Shown here piece after piece: positions 12,070-23,623 of a stretch of 64,000 nucleotides of DNA. The stretch comes from Thereva unica (lineage: Eukaryota > Arthropoda > Insecta > Diptera > Therevidae). The notes beneath the pieces were generated by a model, which worked only from the letters and a program-made list of their open reading frames with translations, was not told the origin of the DNA and searched no databases. Both the position numbers and the translations under genes were made by a program. The stretch covers positions 30,674,942-30,738,941 of the forward strand of contig OX465281.1 in assembly GCA_949987705.1 (NCBI GenBank), in the 5' to 3' direction. The number at the start of each line of letters is the position of its first letter. Position 1 is the stretch's first letter.

Positions 12070-12204
12070 TAGACTGTTCGTTCCTACGTACGTTCCACAC
12101 GAGCTTGTAGATGAACGGGGAAGTGGAGATGAAGCCTCTTATAATCTCCGTTTCCCCATTCATCTCAAAGCTCGTGAGAAACGTACGTAGGAACGAACAG
12201 TCTA
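12070..12204. mobile_element. 135-bp foldback MITE
   Basis: Inverted repeats start TAGACTGTTCGTTCCTACGT and span about 36 bp per arm with a few mismatches. The middle is also self-complementary (GGGGAA..GGAGAT versus ATCTCCGTTTCCCC), so nearly the whole element folds on itself. Confidence 0.8.
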
Positions 12205-12216
12205 ATATCGGTCTTA

Positions 12217-12818
12217 AGCCCTGACCTAATATTCCGTACCGTACCGTAACCGTAAGTACCGTAACCTACGAACATAAGTGTTCATATGGCACCGACCTAA
12301 ATTGACTTAATAAACTTGCCGAATGTTCGTTAAATTCTCGAATGGTCCGTAATGGTGCCGTAAGAATGGCACGAAACCTTAGCATCCGTTAGCTATTTAA
12401 AAAACTTGTTCACATTTTAACAATTTTTTTAAAAATTGGAGCAGTAAATGACTTGAAATATTATAATTATTACCCTACACAACAATCTTTTTATTTTTAT
12501 TCATTCTGGTGTGAATAAAGAATTGTCCTGAATCCAATTTTTTGATTTTTAGAAATGTTACACGGTAATATCCGTGGATGTTTCTCATTTTATTTATTGC
12601 GCGATTTTTTTCCTTCTTTTCCTCTGATCACTTCTAATCTGTTTGTAATGCTTCCACAGCTTAAATAATGCAAATAAATCTCTTAAATCTTTGTTTATGC
12701 TATCCATTTTGCACTTGCCACTTTACGTTTTCATTTAGGGCATCTGTCAAAATGCCGTAACTGAGCTCAGATTCGTTCAATTTTGTTACGGTACGGTACG
12801 GAATATTAGGTCCAGGCT
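12217..12818. mobile_element. PIF/Harbinger-like MITE, TTA duplication
   Basis: The left end AGCCCTGACCTAATATTCCG and the inverted right end agree over about 33 bp, including the repeated word TACCG. TTA lies on both sides (12214-12216 and 12819-12821). It starts 12 bp after the previous foldback. No coding frame. Confidence 0.8.
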
Positions 12819-12875
12819 TTAGTTGTAGCTTGTCGTTCAAACATAGTAGTTCTTGCCCCTAATAAAGAAAGAATA

Positions 12876-14220
12876 TGGGGTGCGCCATCTAGACCTTCAG
12901 TATTTCAACATTGAATAACTTTGACATTTTTAAGCCGATTTTGACAAATAAGCAAAATTTATCTAGGATATTTTCTACCATTTATTTCAAATCAGTTTTT
13001 GTCGTACAATGTCGTTTAAATGACCATCTCCATTCAAAATGCAAAAAGCACCTCTTTTAAGACTGATACACACTATCGTCGCTTTACTAAGCGGTCGTCG
13101 AACAGCGTTGTCCGAACTATAATAGAAAATTGCAGTGTGGGTGACAACGCCGCCGCCTTTTCGCCCCAGGGAAAATAAAAGCCACTTTGATTTTTCTCCG
13201 CCCGCTGTGCGCTGTAAGTATAGATGAAAACTGTAAATTTAAAATAATGGCTGACCTCAAACTTTATTCCAGCGAATTACTATTTTCAGGAATTTCAAAA
13301 AACAACGAAATTTTACGTTTTTTAAGAAGTTAAATTTTGATACATTGCAACCGAAGTTTGAAAATATTGGAGAAGAGATACTGCTTCGATACTTTGCCAC
13401 CACAAAGGCGTCTAGAATGCTATTGCAATAAAGCAAAAAGAAGGTATCTTTCATTTTCGATAGTTTGCATTTGGATCGACGATATCTTCGCCCATGGTAC
13501 TGTGCGCACTAAACGACGAGTAATGTGTGTAGAATAAAGTCGTTACTTCGTTCGTCGTTCAGACTACGCTGTTCGAAGAACGCGGAGTAAAACGACGATG
13601 GCTTTACAAGCATCCTGCATACCATTGGCCACCATTTCTTGCGCTATTTCAGCTATTTCGGGTCTTATGTTAGCATGGTCCGAAGGCATGATTCGTCAAC
13701 GGTCTGAAAAAAGGTCTAGTGCCGTTAAACCCGGAAAACGACAAGGTCACTACCAATCACCAGTTTTCGTCACAACCTGTCTCGGGAACTTATGTTGCAA
13801 GAAATTCATCGCAGCAGCTGCGTTGTGGCAAGGTGCGCCGTCTTGTTGAAAATAGAACTTCGTCAGACCTTTTTCACGAATTTTTGGACACACAAAGTGC
13901 CGTCAACGGTTTTTCCAACTTTGAAGTAAAATGATCCAATGATGGTTTTTTTAGCACATCCGACCCAAACAGTGACTTTCTCTCACTTCTTCACAAGTGG
14001 TGTTTAGTGAATGACGTCTCGGTTCTCTGTTCCCTAAAAACGACAGGTATTATTTATTGACTCCGTCAAAGAGAGTTTACAGTGAGCTTTCGGTGTATAT
14101 TGTCTCATTGTTAAAATGGTACTCAATGACGTTTCAGAATCGTCTTCATTTGTCGAAATCAGCTGAAAAAGGATCGAGTTATCCAATGTTGAAATACCGC
14201 AGGTCTAGTTGGCGCACCTG
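12876..14220 (-). mobile_element. mariner-type element, TA flanks
   Basis: Inverted ends (left TGGGGTGCGCCATCTAGACC, right inverted CAGGTGCGCCAACTAGACC) continue as similar sequence through TTTCAACATTG. TA lies outside both ends (12874-12875, 14221-14222). It carries a decayed transposase on the minus strand. Between about 13060 and 13612 another imperfect inverted pair (around CGAACAGCGT) suggests an inner insertion, which would explain the loss of the transposase N-terminal half. Confidence 0.75.
13600..14060 (-). pseudogene. mariner-like transposase remnant
   Basis: On the minus strand one reads a FLGNREPRRHSLN segment, then EKVTVWVGCAKKTIIGSFYF, then FNKTAPCHNAAAAMNFL, then a damaged P-R-x-P-x-LTALDLF segment. 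These match, in order, the strand before the second catalytic Asp, the QDGA.-H region and the SPDLTALDFFLWG region of mariner-like DDE transposases. The catalytic QDGA has become NKTA, and stops and frameshifts are present. Confidence 0.75.
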
Positions 14221-14697
14221 TATAAACAAAGATGTAAACTATAATGTCAAAGTAATTTCTCTAGAATATTTATTAAAAAAAATTGACTTCAAATACAAGC
14301 ACGGGACCTCCTCCTCCCCGCCTTGCACACTTTTACATACCTTTTCAATATTTTTGCTCCTATATACTTCTCAGCACGCAGTCAGCGAAAAAATTAGAAG
14401 GAACATTGTTGAGACTGCCTATTCGGCCGTCTGTTTTCTAACTACATATGTATGTATTCCTAAAACTCAAAATCCCGCTTCGAAAACAACGTATTGACTA
14501 GATTGAAGAGATTCAAGTCAAATCGAAGAAGGTTTTGAAGGCCATTCCGGAAAAGGACTGTTGAATGTTTGAAAAAATTGAAAAAATGCTGGCATAAATT
14601 TAAAGAATAATAAGCCGTTTGTAATTGATTTATTTTCTACTATTTTCTACCACAGTGCTATATCATATAATGTAGAGTTTCAGGAAATATCATCCGC

Positions 14698-14780
14698 CAT
14701 CCTCGGTAGCCTAGGGTTATAATATGTCGGACTACCACCCGGCATAGAGATAACTTTCGTTCTTTCCAAAAAAAAACCCA
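14698..14780 (+). repeat. tRNA-derived SINE head (degenerate)
   Basis: CCTCGGTAGCCTAGGGTTATAA contains an A-box-like TAGCCTAGGGT at 14707-14717, the same head as the SINEs at 33330 and 63832. I see no B box, so it is truncated or decayed. Confidence 0.5.
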
Positions 14781-14789
14781 CAATTTCTC

Positions 14790-16090
14790 CTGGTATTGCC
14801 TCTAGGCAAAAGCTAGGAAGCCATGTCGTGTTGGATCCAACAATGTTGACGAATTAAAAACTAATCCGAACTGCAACAATCCGTTGCGCAACACTGTTTG
14901 TTGCACACTTTTTCAAACTGCTTTACGCAACTATTCAATCTCCTTTATTAAAGTCTAGATTTGCATGTACAACGGCTATGTTGCGTAAACTGTTCGACTG
15001 TTTCAGAGGTTCTTTAACAAAACATTTATACCTTAGAATTTTCGGATTATATCTAAAGTACTCATATATGTATGTATGTACATAATGTAGCCTTTTGTTA
15101 CAAATTTTGAAATAGTTTACCGATTTCCTCTAGATTTGTGATACCATACAGAAATTGAAATATATTTATTAATAGGCGAATGCCATCAACTAGATCTAGA
15201 AACATCCACCTTTGATCAAAAATTCTGAAAATTCTCCCAGTTAATCACAGTAACGTCATATTGCATCAATGCAACAACACCAGCTTTCACCCATAAATTA
15301 AGTCATTCACATTCAAAAATCGCAATTTCCGGAAAATGCACAAAAGTAATAAATTCATTTCCTGTCGCATATGTGTCCAGATGCGTTTTCAGGAAACTGG
15401 CATCCAAGAATAAACGAGAATTTTTCTGAAAAAAATTAATTGAATTTCCCAAGAATCCGGAGGCTGCATATTCCAATCAGGACTTGGCTCAGATGGTGGG
15501 TGGGAGTGCATTACTTTGGACTTCTAGCTAGATGCTGTGATGCATTCAAGGTATTTCCGGATGTGAAAAAACCCCAAATTGAAGAATTTAAATACAGCAT
15601 AAGAAATAAATGTAAAAAAATCTAAGGCGCATAAACTAAAAATAAAAATTATGGAGCTTAGGCCTGGCAGGAGAAACTTAACGAAAAGCTTTTAAACGAA
15701 AATTCACCAAAGAGCTTAAAGTGGGGAAGGCATAAACCCCCCAAACAACTCAGATCCAAAATTTTGCTTTAAAAAAAAATGAACGTACTTTAAAAAGACA
15801 ACTCACACCTTTTGAATCAGCTTTCGGTATTTGACACCAACGATAGAGCAGCATGTTGATGAAACTTCAACAAATTGAAAGAGAATAATTTCTGTAGTCG
15901 GCATTGCAGCAAAACTGAGCCAACTAAAATGAACGTGGATCAACTAACACTCTCAACTAACGATTTCCACTTGAGTCTTTTGATTTGAGATTCACTTTGA
16001 TGCCGCAAGGCAGGATCCACTAAGTTCAAAAAGATTTCTGCAGTGAATAGAGCCTGGAGGAAATGGTAGTTTTTAATTCATTCAGCTTGT
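14790..16090. other. No gene recognised
   Basis: AT-rich sequence. Around 14870-15010 there are GTTGCGCAAC-like words similar to the interior of the MITE at 10245, perhaps a decayed relative. Otherwise nothing supportable. Confidence 0.4.
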
Positions 16091-16094
16091 TCCA

Positions 16095-18524
16095 GCTTCT
16101 CAATTGTTTTTTGTGTTAGCTATATTCCGCCATCATCTAATTTGGATACTTACATGAGTCATTTATTAAACATATGTAGAGTCTATTTCATCAAAGCTCT
16201 CTCCGACAGAAGGAATTTGTGTCGTTGGAGATTTCAACCTGAGTGGCGTGACATGGAGTTGTATGGATGAGGATGATTCTTTGCTTCCATCGAATGTGTC
16301 TTCAGAAATCGAGATTGCTTTTATTGACGGTATTTTAGGTCTAGATTTAGCTCAGATAAGTACGATAGGAAACTTTTTTGGAAAATTTTTGGATCTAGTA
16401 TTTATATCTGATAACCTTTCTGTTAAAATCAACGAATCTTCTTTTCCACTTCTTAAATGTGATTTGCACCATAAAGCCTTGGATTTGAGTATCGCCTCTT
16501 ATAATTTCTTAAAAATAAATTCTATTGTTTTGTCTCAAGAATATAATTTTAGAAAGGCAGATTTTTCTTACTTAAATTTGTATTTTTCCTGTCTTGATTG
16601 GTGTAAGTTGTTTAATGATTGTTCTTTGGAAGAGATATATAGGAAGTTTCTAGAGTTGCTTCATTCTGGTTTTCAATCTTATGTTCCATTAAAGAACATA
16701 AATAGTAATAATTACCATCCAAAATGGTTTAATAAATCATTATTGCGCTTAAAAAATGCAAAAGATAAGGCTCACAAATCATTCAAAAGTTCTGAAAAAA
16801 TAAGGCTCACAAATCATTCAAAAGTTCTGATGGAGATAAGGAATTAAATAATTTTAAAAGATTGCGAAAAGAATATGAGTTTTTGCATCGATTCTTATTC
16901 AAACAATACATTTTTTCTGTTGAGAACAACATAAAGAGTGACAGTAAAAGTTTTTGGAGTTATATGAAGACCAAACGAAATTCTTCTAGTTTTCCGAACA
17001 TTATGGAGTATAATAACAAAAAATCTAGTTGTGCTGAAGAAGCGTGTGCACTGTTTGCAGACTACTTTGAATCGGTATATAACGATAATACCTTTGTTGA
17101 TGATTTTACGAGATATAATTCTGACTATATCAACTTGCTGGATATAGGTTCTTTGTCTTTAGACGCTAAGGATGTTGAGAGTGCTATCCAAGATCTTAAA
17201 ATGAATTATTCTTCAGACCTGGATGGTATTTGTCCCGCTCTTATTAAAAATTGTGTTTCTGGTCTTATCAAACCTTTAACTTATATATTTAATTTGTCTT
17301 TGTGTAGTTGTCAATTTCTTGATTCGTGGAAGATCTCAATAATTAAACCTATTTTCAAAAACGGATCCAAACATTTGGTTACGAATTATAGGGGTGTATC
17401 TTTAATGAAAGTCATTCCTAAACTCTTCGACTGTATGGTTGCGAGGAAATTATCTTTCTTGTGTAAGAAAATTATTTGTCCTCAGCAGCATGGCTTTCTA
17501 AGGGGTAGGTCGACGGTCACAAATCTTGCACTCTTTACTAATTTTTGTCTGTTCAATATGGAAAAAGGTCACCAGGTTGATGTAATTTACACAGATTTTT
17601 CGAAAGCGTTTGACAAAGTTAATATTATAGTGCTTCTAAAAAAATTATGTAAGGCTGGCTTTCATTCAAGTTTTTTGCAATGGATTAGCTCTTATTTATC
17701 AAATAGAAAGCAATTATGTCGTTCTTGATTCTGTTTCTTCTAGAATAATATGTGTCAAATCAGGCGTGCCTCAGGGCAGTCATTGCGGTCCTTTGCTATT
17801 CTTGATATTTATTAATGATATAATTAATTGCTTCAAGAATTCCCATTGTTTAATTTACGCCGATGACTTAAATTTTTTTTTAAAAGTTAGTGGAGAGGAT
17901 TGTTGTCATCGCTTTCAAGAAGACTTCAACAATTTATCCATCTCGTGCTCTATGAATGATCTTCAACTAAATGTTTCTAAGTGCCGAGTTATGTCTTTCT
18001 ATCGCTCATTGGATTGCATCGAATACAAATACTCTTTCTCTACTTCTGCTCTAGCTAGAGTGTATGAGATTAATGATTTAGGTGTTGTTTTAGATAATAG
18101 ACTAACTTTCAATAGACACATTGATTTCATTTGTAGTAAAGCCTATAGATTACTGGGTTTTATTAAGAGAAATTCTAAAGAATTTTCTGATATCTTTACG
18201 ATAAGGACCTTGTTCATTTCCTTGGTAAGGCCAATTCTTGAATATGCATCATGCATTTGGAGTCCTCAGTATGCTGTGAATTCGAATAGAATAGAATCGG
18301 TGCAAAAATCCATAACCAGATTTATGTGTTTTAAGCTTAATTTATTTAAGGAACATGTTCCTCATTATACATCCAGACGATTATTATTTGGTCTTCCTAG
18401 CCTTAGCTTTCGTCGAGATGTGAGCTGCGCAATTTTCATAAAAGATATATTATGCAACTCAATCAAGTGCCCTGAGCTGTTGAGTCAAATTCATATACAT
18501 ATATGCTATAGAAAGGCCACTTAG
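16095..18524 (+). pseudogene. Non-LTR retrotransposon ORF2 remnant (EN-RT)
   Basis: Jockey/I/CR1-group polyprotein. The endonuclease part starts near 16110 with SYIPPSSNLD, then VVGDFNLSGVTW and a damaged HHKALDL catalytic region. The reverse transcriptase follows: ISIIKPIFKNGSK, VTNYRGVSLM, QQHGFLRGRSTVTNL, YTDFSKAFDK (first Asp), VPQGSHCGPLLFLIFINDI and YADDLNFF (catalytic). A thumb and C-terminal region with SLVRPILEYASCIWSP follows. Frameshifts lie near 16170, 16850 and 17730, and the 5' part is missing. A 35-bp tandem duplication lies at 16765-16834. Confidence 0.88.
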
Positions 18525-18822
18525 GTCGAGAAACCTCCTATATGCCCCTTCTCACAGAACCAATTATGGCTGAAATGGAGTTATTACTAAAGGCATTCAT
18601 AAATTCAATTTTTTTAACGACTTCGTTGATTTCACCCTGGATCGAACGATCTATAAAAATGTAATTTTAGGTTTAGAGAATCATGTTGAAATGAATTTTT
18701 CATAATTATGTCAACTTTATTTTAATTTAAATAAGTTTTTGGAATTTGTAAGTTTTCTAGTCTGTAAGATTGTAAGATGTAATCAGTAGACTAAAGAAAT
18801 AAAATAAATAAATAAATAAATT
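18525..18822 (+). repeat. 3' UTR and AAAT tail of the non-LTR element
   Basis: About 250 bp of non-coding sequence after the ORF stop ends in a run of AAATA units at about 18795-18822. A short tandem tail of this kind is the usual 3' end of such elements and confirms plus orientation. Confidence 0.75.
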
Positions 18823-20309
18823 ACATATTCTAGCCTTAAAAATCATCATTTATTAACTATTAAAGTGGATTAAGTAGAAAAGTATGCTTAAGTGATGCTT
18901 TGGTTGTCTATCTATCTATCTACCTATGTACATCTATATAAATATAATTGGAGTGTCTCTCTCTGATTTCAAAATAATGGTGTTTTTTAAATTTTATATG
19001 GTTATTCACATGATTTTAAAATGAAATCACGCATTTTTAAAATTTTTGTCTGTCTGTATGTCTGTGTGTCTGTATGTCTGTCTGTCTGTTTGGTCGGGCT
19101 AAACTCGGAAACGGCTAATCCGATTGGGATGGGACTTTCACTGGAAGATTCAGTATTTTGGCGGGCATGTTTTAGGCTATTTATATGCAATATATATTAG
19201 CTCTACCTGTATGTATGTATGGATGTATGTATGTAGACAAATCTTGAAAATTGTTTTTGACCCACTTCCATATAACCGATCAGCTTCAAATTTTACACAC
19301 ATGTACAGTTCAAGTGACAATGCAATCTGACCTTTTTTTAAAAAAATCAAGATGGCCGTTTCAAGATGGCGGCCGAATTTCGCAATTGTGCTCGCTGACC
19401 GCCGACATGGGTATGAAATGAACGGGAAAGTATATTATAATTACCTATTTGGCGTCATTCAAAATTCAAAATGGCGGCCGCAACAAAATGGCGGCCAACA
19501 CAGATGACGGATTACTTTCTTATTTACATCACGATCGGTATGGGTATCAAATGAAAGGATATGACAAGTAGAATACTATTAGCTGGGTGGCGTAATTCCA
19601 AATTCAAAATGGCAGCCAACACAAAATGGCGGACTACCTTTTTTTACAACGCTCTCGGTATGGATACCAAATAAAAGTGTATGAGTAGAGTACAGTAAGC
19701 TGGGTGACCTCATTTTAAATATCGGTCACCACAAAATAACCGAAGACATATAATAAACTAAAAGGTAGAAAACTAAAAATATAGTTTAAAAAACTTAAAA
19801 ATATGCTTTTGTTTAAAAATGAACTAAAAAGTAAAAAAATATGTTGAATGTACATTTTTTGCTCCAGCCAGTATATAGGTATAATATATGGGGAGCTAGC
19901 GAAAAGTGGCAGTAATAATAAGATAAAAATATAGGTAAAGTCCCACGCTGTTTAACATTTGGAAAGATAGGTTATTTGGCCAATATGATATCAGGACAAT
20001 AGCAGGGATTTTGGCAACTTTACTCACATCAGGAAGAACAGCTCATTCTATTCTTAAGATACCGATCGAAGAAGATCATATGGAAAATCCTGCGTGGAAC
20101 AAATCTAAAAAACTGCTTGGAACGAATCTAAAGTTTTGCAAGACTGCATGATGGTTGTCTGGGAATGCGATGAGTGTACTAAGGCAAATAAAGTATCTAC
20201 AGTCAGTCAAGTAAGAGCGTGGTCGGGTTAATTTATAAAAAAATTTATTCCGTGAAACTTTCATATTTATAAATACATTGTACACATTACAAACGATGAT
20301 GCAATTCGG

Positions 20310-20606
20310 TTAATATGGTATCCAGTCACCATCGGCATCGATAATTGCCTGACATCTCCGAGGCATGCTTTCTACTAATTTGACGGCGTATTGTAGTGGC
20401 AACGATCTCCAGATCCGACGAATTTCACAAGATAGCTGCTTCAAAGTGTGTGTGCGTCTTCCACGAAGTTTCTGTTTAATATATGCCCACACATTTTCAA
20501 TAGGGTTTGCATCGGGCGACTGCGACGGCCAATCCAATGTAACGATGCCAGATTGAGTCTTCCACTCAGTACGTGACGTATGGCGCTTAACGTGATTCTC
20601 TTTCAA
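20310..20606 (-). pseudogene. Tc1 transposase C-terminal fragment
   Basis: About 98 residues of DDE domain: LDWPSQSPDANPIENVWAYI includes the SPDLNPIENVW block with the third catalytic residue (E), followed by the usual basic helix and LVESMPRRCQAII. The first two catalytic Asp residues and the DNA-binding domain are absent, so this is an internally deleted copy. Confidence 0.88.
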
Positions 20607-21119
20607 AAGATCAACGACAACTGAATCTTTGTTGACAATGCATCAAGGATAAAGCTTCCCTTTATCGGCTCGCAAAGGAATTAGAGCGAAATATTTAATT
20701 ACCTATCGGTAATGACGAACCAGGCGCGGATTCAAGGGGGGGTCACGGGGGTCATGACCCCCCCCCCCCAAAACAGCCCGCATTTCAAAAAATAGAGCTG
20801 AAACAATATTTTGCAAACCGAAAAACAAAAAAAAAATCAAACGAACAAAACCTAGTTTTTGCAAACATAAAAACCTGAAACTAACCAAACGACTGAAATT
20901 AACTTACTTTTTTGCACTCTAAAAAAATTGGAATCAAAAAATGACTGAATCAACAAAATTAACTAATTTTCTTACACAAGACTGACTTTTTTATTATTTT
21001 TTCTATATTTGGATTGTAGCTATACTTTATATACTATCATCTAAGGTTATTCTGACTTTGTTTTTTATTCATTGAAAAAATTCGGCTAGTGTTGTTTATT
21101 TGGTTATTTTTGTTATTAA

Positions 21120-22533
21120 CTTCCCAGTATAGGAAGTTATTGTAATCGGTCCGAAAATCGAAATCGAAATTTTCGACGTATTTTCATCTTTCCAGGTCCA
21201 AGGAACATTTTAAGCAAAAAATTGGGAGGAAGTATGTGTGTGTGTATGTGGGCGCGTACGTATGTGGTCATTTTTTTCCTGCACGATATCGCGCGAACCA
21301 AAAAAGATATCGAATTCGTTGAGGTGTCGTTTGAAGTGTATTAACCGAAATATGATCTGAAAAGATTTTCATAAAATTCGGTCCAGCGGTTTTTGGTTTA
21401 ATCGGCGTAAGTGATTTTTGTACCTGCACGATATCGCCCGAACCATGAAAGATATTGACTTACTTGAGGTGCCGTTCGAAGCGTATTGGCGACAATATAA
21501 TCTGAAAAGATTTTTATAATATTCGGTCGAGCGGTTTTTTGGTTTAAATGACATATAAGTGATTTGTGTACCTGCACGATATCGCGCGAACTATAAAAGA
21601 TATCGACTTAGTTGACGTGCCGTTCGAAGAGTATAAACCAAAATATGGTCTGAAAAGATTTTCATAAGATTCGGTCGAACCGTTTTTTTGTTTAAACGAC
21701 GTTCGTGAATTTTGTACCTGCACGAAACCGCGCCAACCAAAAACTATATCGACTTCTTTGAGGTGCCGAAAAAAGAATATTAACGAAGAAATGCTCTGTA
21801 AAAAATTTCATATTATTCGGTCGGGTCTTTTTTGTTTAAATAGAAAAATTTCGGCTAATTGTCAGAAAGACCTTAAATTGACAAGTTTTGATAATATCTA
21901 ATAAACTCGATGGAATGAAACCCGTTCTAAACGAAGTGACCTTTTTTGGGTTCTTCACAGCCTTCGAACAAAACATCACTTTTCAAAATCCGACAACCTT
22001 TAAAAATCGTGCAAAAATTTCGGTACCTTTTACAAACATCACGAATTTCTCAAACCTTGGATCAGCACTTTTTGACGGGGAATTGTGTTCTACGTGTGAT
22101 ACAGTTTGAGGAAATTGTGGTTCATCACAGGATTTCCAGTAGTTACTGCAAAATTTGTTCTTTTTGGTCAAGTCTGACAAGTACTTTTCAGTTACAGTTT
22201 TGCTAATATCTCCGGAAAGTCTTGGAATTTCCAATTGAAGTCGTTCGCTTCCCAGTTTGTCAACGGCGCTTCAGCACGCTGAGTACGAATTTGAACACCC
22301 GTTTTAGTGCAACGGACGAAATTCGGAGGAAATGTTTGTTTGCTAACGTTCAGGAAAAACAAATTCTCTAGAAAAATCTTGTGGATTTACCACTATTATA
22401 GTTGCTTGAACTAGCTTCTCTCGGGATTGCTTTGTCATCAGTTCTGATACTAGCCAAATTTCCATTAGTGCTAAACGTATAACTATTTTGTAAGAAGACA
22501 GTTTATTCCATCTACGTTCATCATACTGGGAAG
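21120..22533. mobile_element. TTAA-flanked element nested in the hAT-like element
   Basis: Inverted 11-bp ends CTTCCCAGTAT, with TTAA directly outside both (21116-21119, 22534-22537). TTAA duplications are typical of piggyBac and Kolobok superfamilies. The inverted repeats are short and do not start with the common piggyBac CCC, so the superfamily is left open. It contains four tandem units of about 146 bp. Confidence 0.65.
21278..21860. repeat. About 146-bp tandem repeat, four diverged units
   Basis: The phrase CCTGCACGATATCGCGCGAA or close variants recurs at 21278, 21423, 21571 and 21717 (spacings 145, 148, 146). Each unit also contains CTGAAAAGATTTT and TTCGGTCGAGCGG. Units differ at many positions, so the array is not young. 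Confidence 0.85.
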
Positions 22534-23623
22534 TTAATCGTGTGGACCGAAGGGGTCAAACCCAAATCCCAACTAGTTTTTTCTATCCTGTGACCCCCCC
22601 CCCCCCCCCCGGAAAAAAATCCTAGATCCGCGCCTGTGACGACCACGCTCTTACTTGACTGACTGTATTAACAGAACACCGCGAGATTTAAGATGTAAAA
22701 ACCAATTATTTTGGGGAGTAACTGTTTTATTGGCATAGATTCCGGGCAATGATCACTAATTTAGGGACATATTGGAAAACGTCATTTAAAGCAAAAGAGG
22801 AGACGCAATCGGAAAACTCAGAATTCAGCACTATTCTCCTCAACATAGGATATGCAATAGAAAATGTTTTGAGATTAATGAGAATGATGACAGTGAGCTG
22901 CTGGATGTTGTTTGAAAGTTCGTAATAGACGAGGAAATTTTGATGAGCGACATTTATGACGATTTCGAAAATATCAGCTCAACTAAATCGACTCAACTCA
23001 GTAATGCCACAAACAGTGTAATACTTACAAGTGAAACATCTAACATCGTTTATAAACAAGCGTTACAGTGGATTGTTAACCAGTGCCGTGCGGGCGGTAT
23101 GACCGGAAACGACGAAATACGAAAACGGGAAGCAGCAACTGTCCTTTTTAGGATCAAATCAGTAGTATAGTCTTAAAATGTTGGCAATCTTCGTCTCAAG
23201 CCATATTCGCCATGGGGCAAGTTCAGGGTGCCAATTATACCTGGGAACGTCAAAATCTACGCGCACAAGACATATTCTGAATAAAATTGGCTAGGTATCT
23301 GTTGTGCACGTAGTATAAAAGTTTTCCGATGATTAACCTCGAATTTTAAAAAAAGTTGTAGGTAACATATTTTTATAGTCAACTCTAAAGTTTTTTATAT
23401 ATCCAAAATCATGTCTTGCAGATTTGTTCTTTGTTTCATTATACCCTTTTCTTATTCCGGACTATGCACACATAATTTTGTTTTATTAAAAGGCGTTGCG
23501 ACGCACGCGGGTTTTTGCTAGTAAATACATATATCTGCAAGATATTAGGATTTTGAATAACGATAAAGAAATTTCTTAAAAAATTTGTTTTTTAGACTAA
23601 AATGTTTACATTATATAAAAAAT

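Larger units (their letters stand above)
20721..22636. mobile_element. hAT-like element nested in Tc1
   Basis: Left end CAGGCGCGGATTC and right end (inverted) CAGGCGCGGATCT, each followed by a G/C homopolymer run and GTCAC. The 8-bp flanks are TGACGAAC (20713-20720) and TGACGACC (22637-22644), 7 of 8 identical, as for hAT. It sits just inside the right TIR of Tc1. No transposase is visible. Confidence 0.8.
20200..22665 (-). mobile_element. Tc1-type element inserted in the Helitron
   Basis: Exact inverted ends of at least 26 bp begin CAGTCAGTCAAGTAAGAGCG. TA flanks both sides (20198-20199, 22666-22667). The body is only about 550 bp once the nested hAT-like element is removed, and holds the C-terminus of a Tc1 transposase on the minus strand. 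Confidence 0.9.
20009..22760 (+). pseudogene. Helitron PIF1-type helicase remnant, split by Tc1
   Basis: Before the Tc1 insertion the frame reads GILATLLTSGRTAHSILKIPI, then a frameshift to MMVVWECDECTKANKVS, the Walker B region (normally IVWDECTMAHK). After the insertion, from about 22668, it continues LNRT.RDLRCKNQLFWGVTVLLA, the next block of the same helicase (normally GGVTVLLAGDFRQ). So one gene lies on both sides of the insertion. Stops and shifts make it dead. The Rep nuclease part is not visible. Confidence 0.75.
18907..23521 (+). mobile_element. Helitron, interrupted by nested DNA elements
   Basis: The right end is CTAG followed by T (23518-23522), preceded by a GC-rich short hairpin (GCGT-TGCG-ACGC at about 23493), the 3' structure of Helitrons. 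The interior holds helicase coding sequence. The left part has TGTCTGTCTG words near 19050 followed by CGGCTAATCCGATT, as seen in many insect Helitrons. The left boundary is uncertain. The region 19300-19750 has degenerate repeats with GATGGCGGCC and ATCAAATGAAAG, also found near 63200. A Tc1 element at 20200-22665 splits it. Confidence 0.65.

Noticed and set aside
14845..15016. Second copy of the 10245 MITE
   Set aside because: GTTGCGCAAC words are shared, but neither end nor a TWA duplication could be identified.
21278..21860. CRISPR-like array
   Set aside because: The units are 146 bp, contiguous and diverged without spacers, and the genome is eukaryotic.
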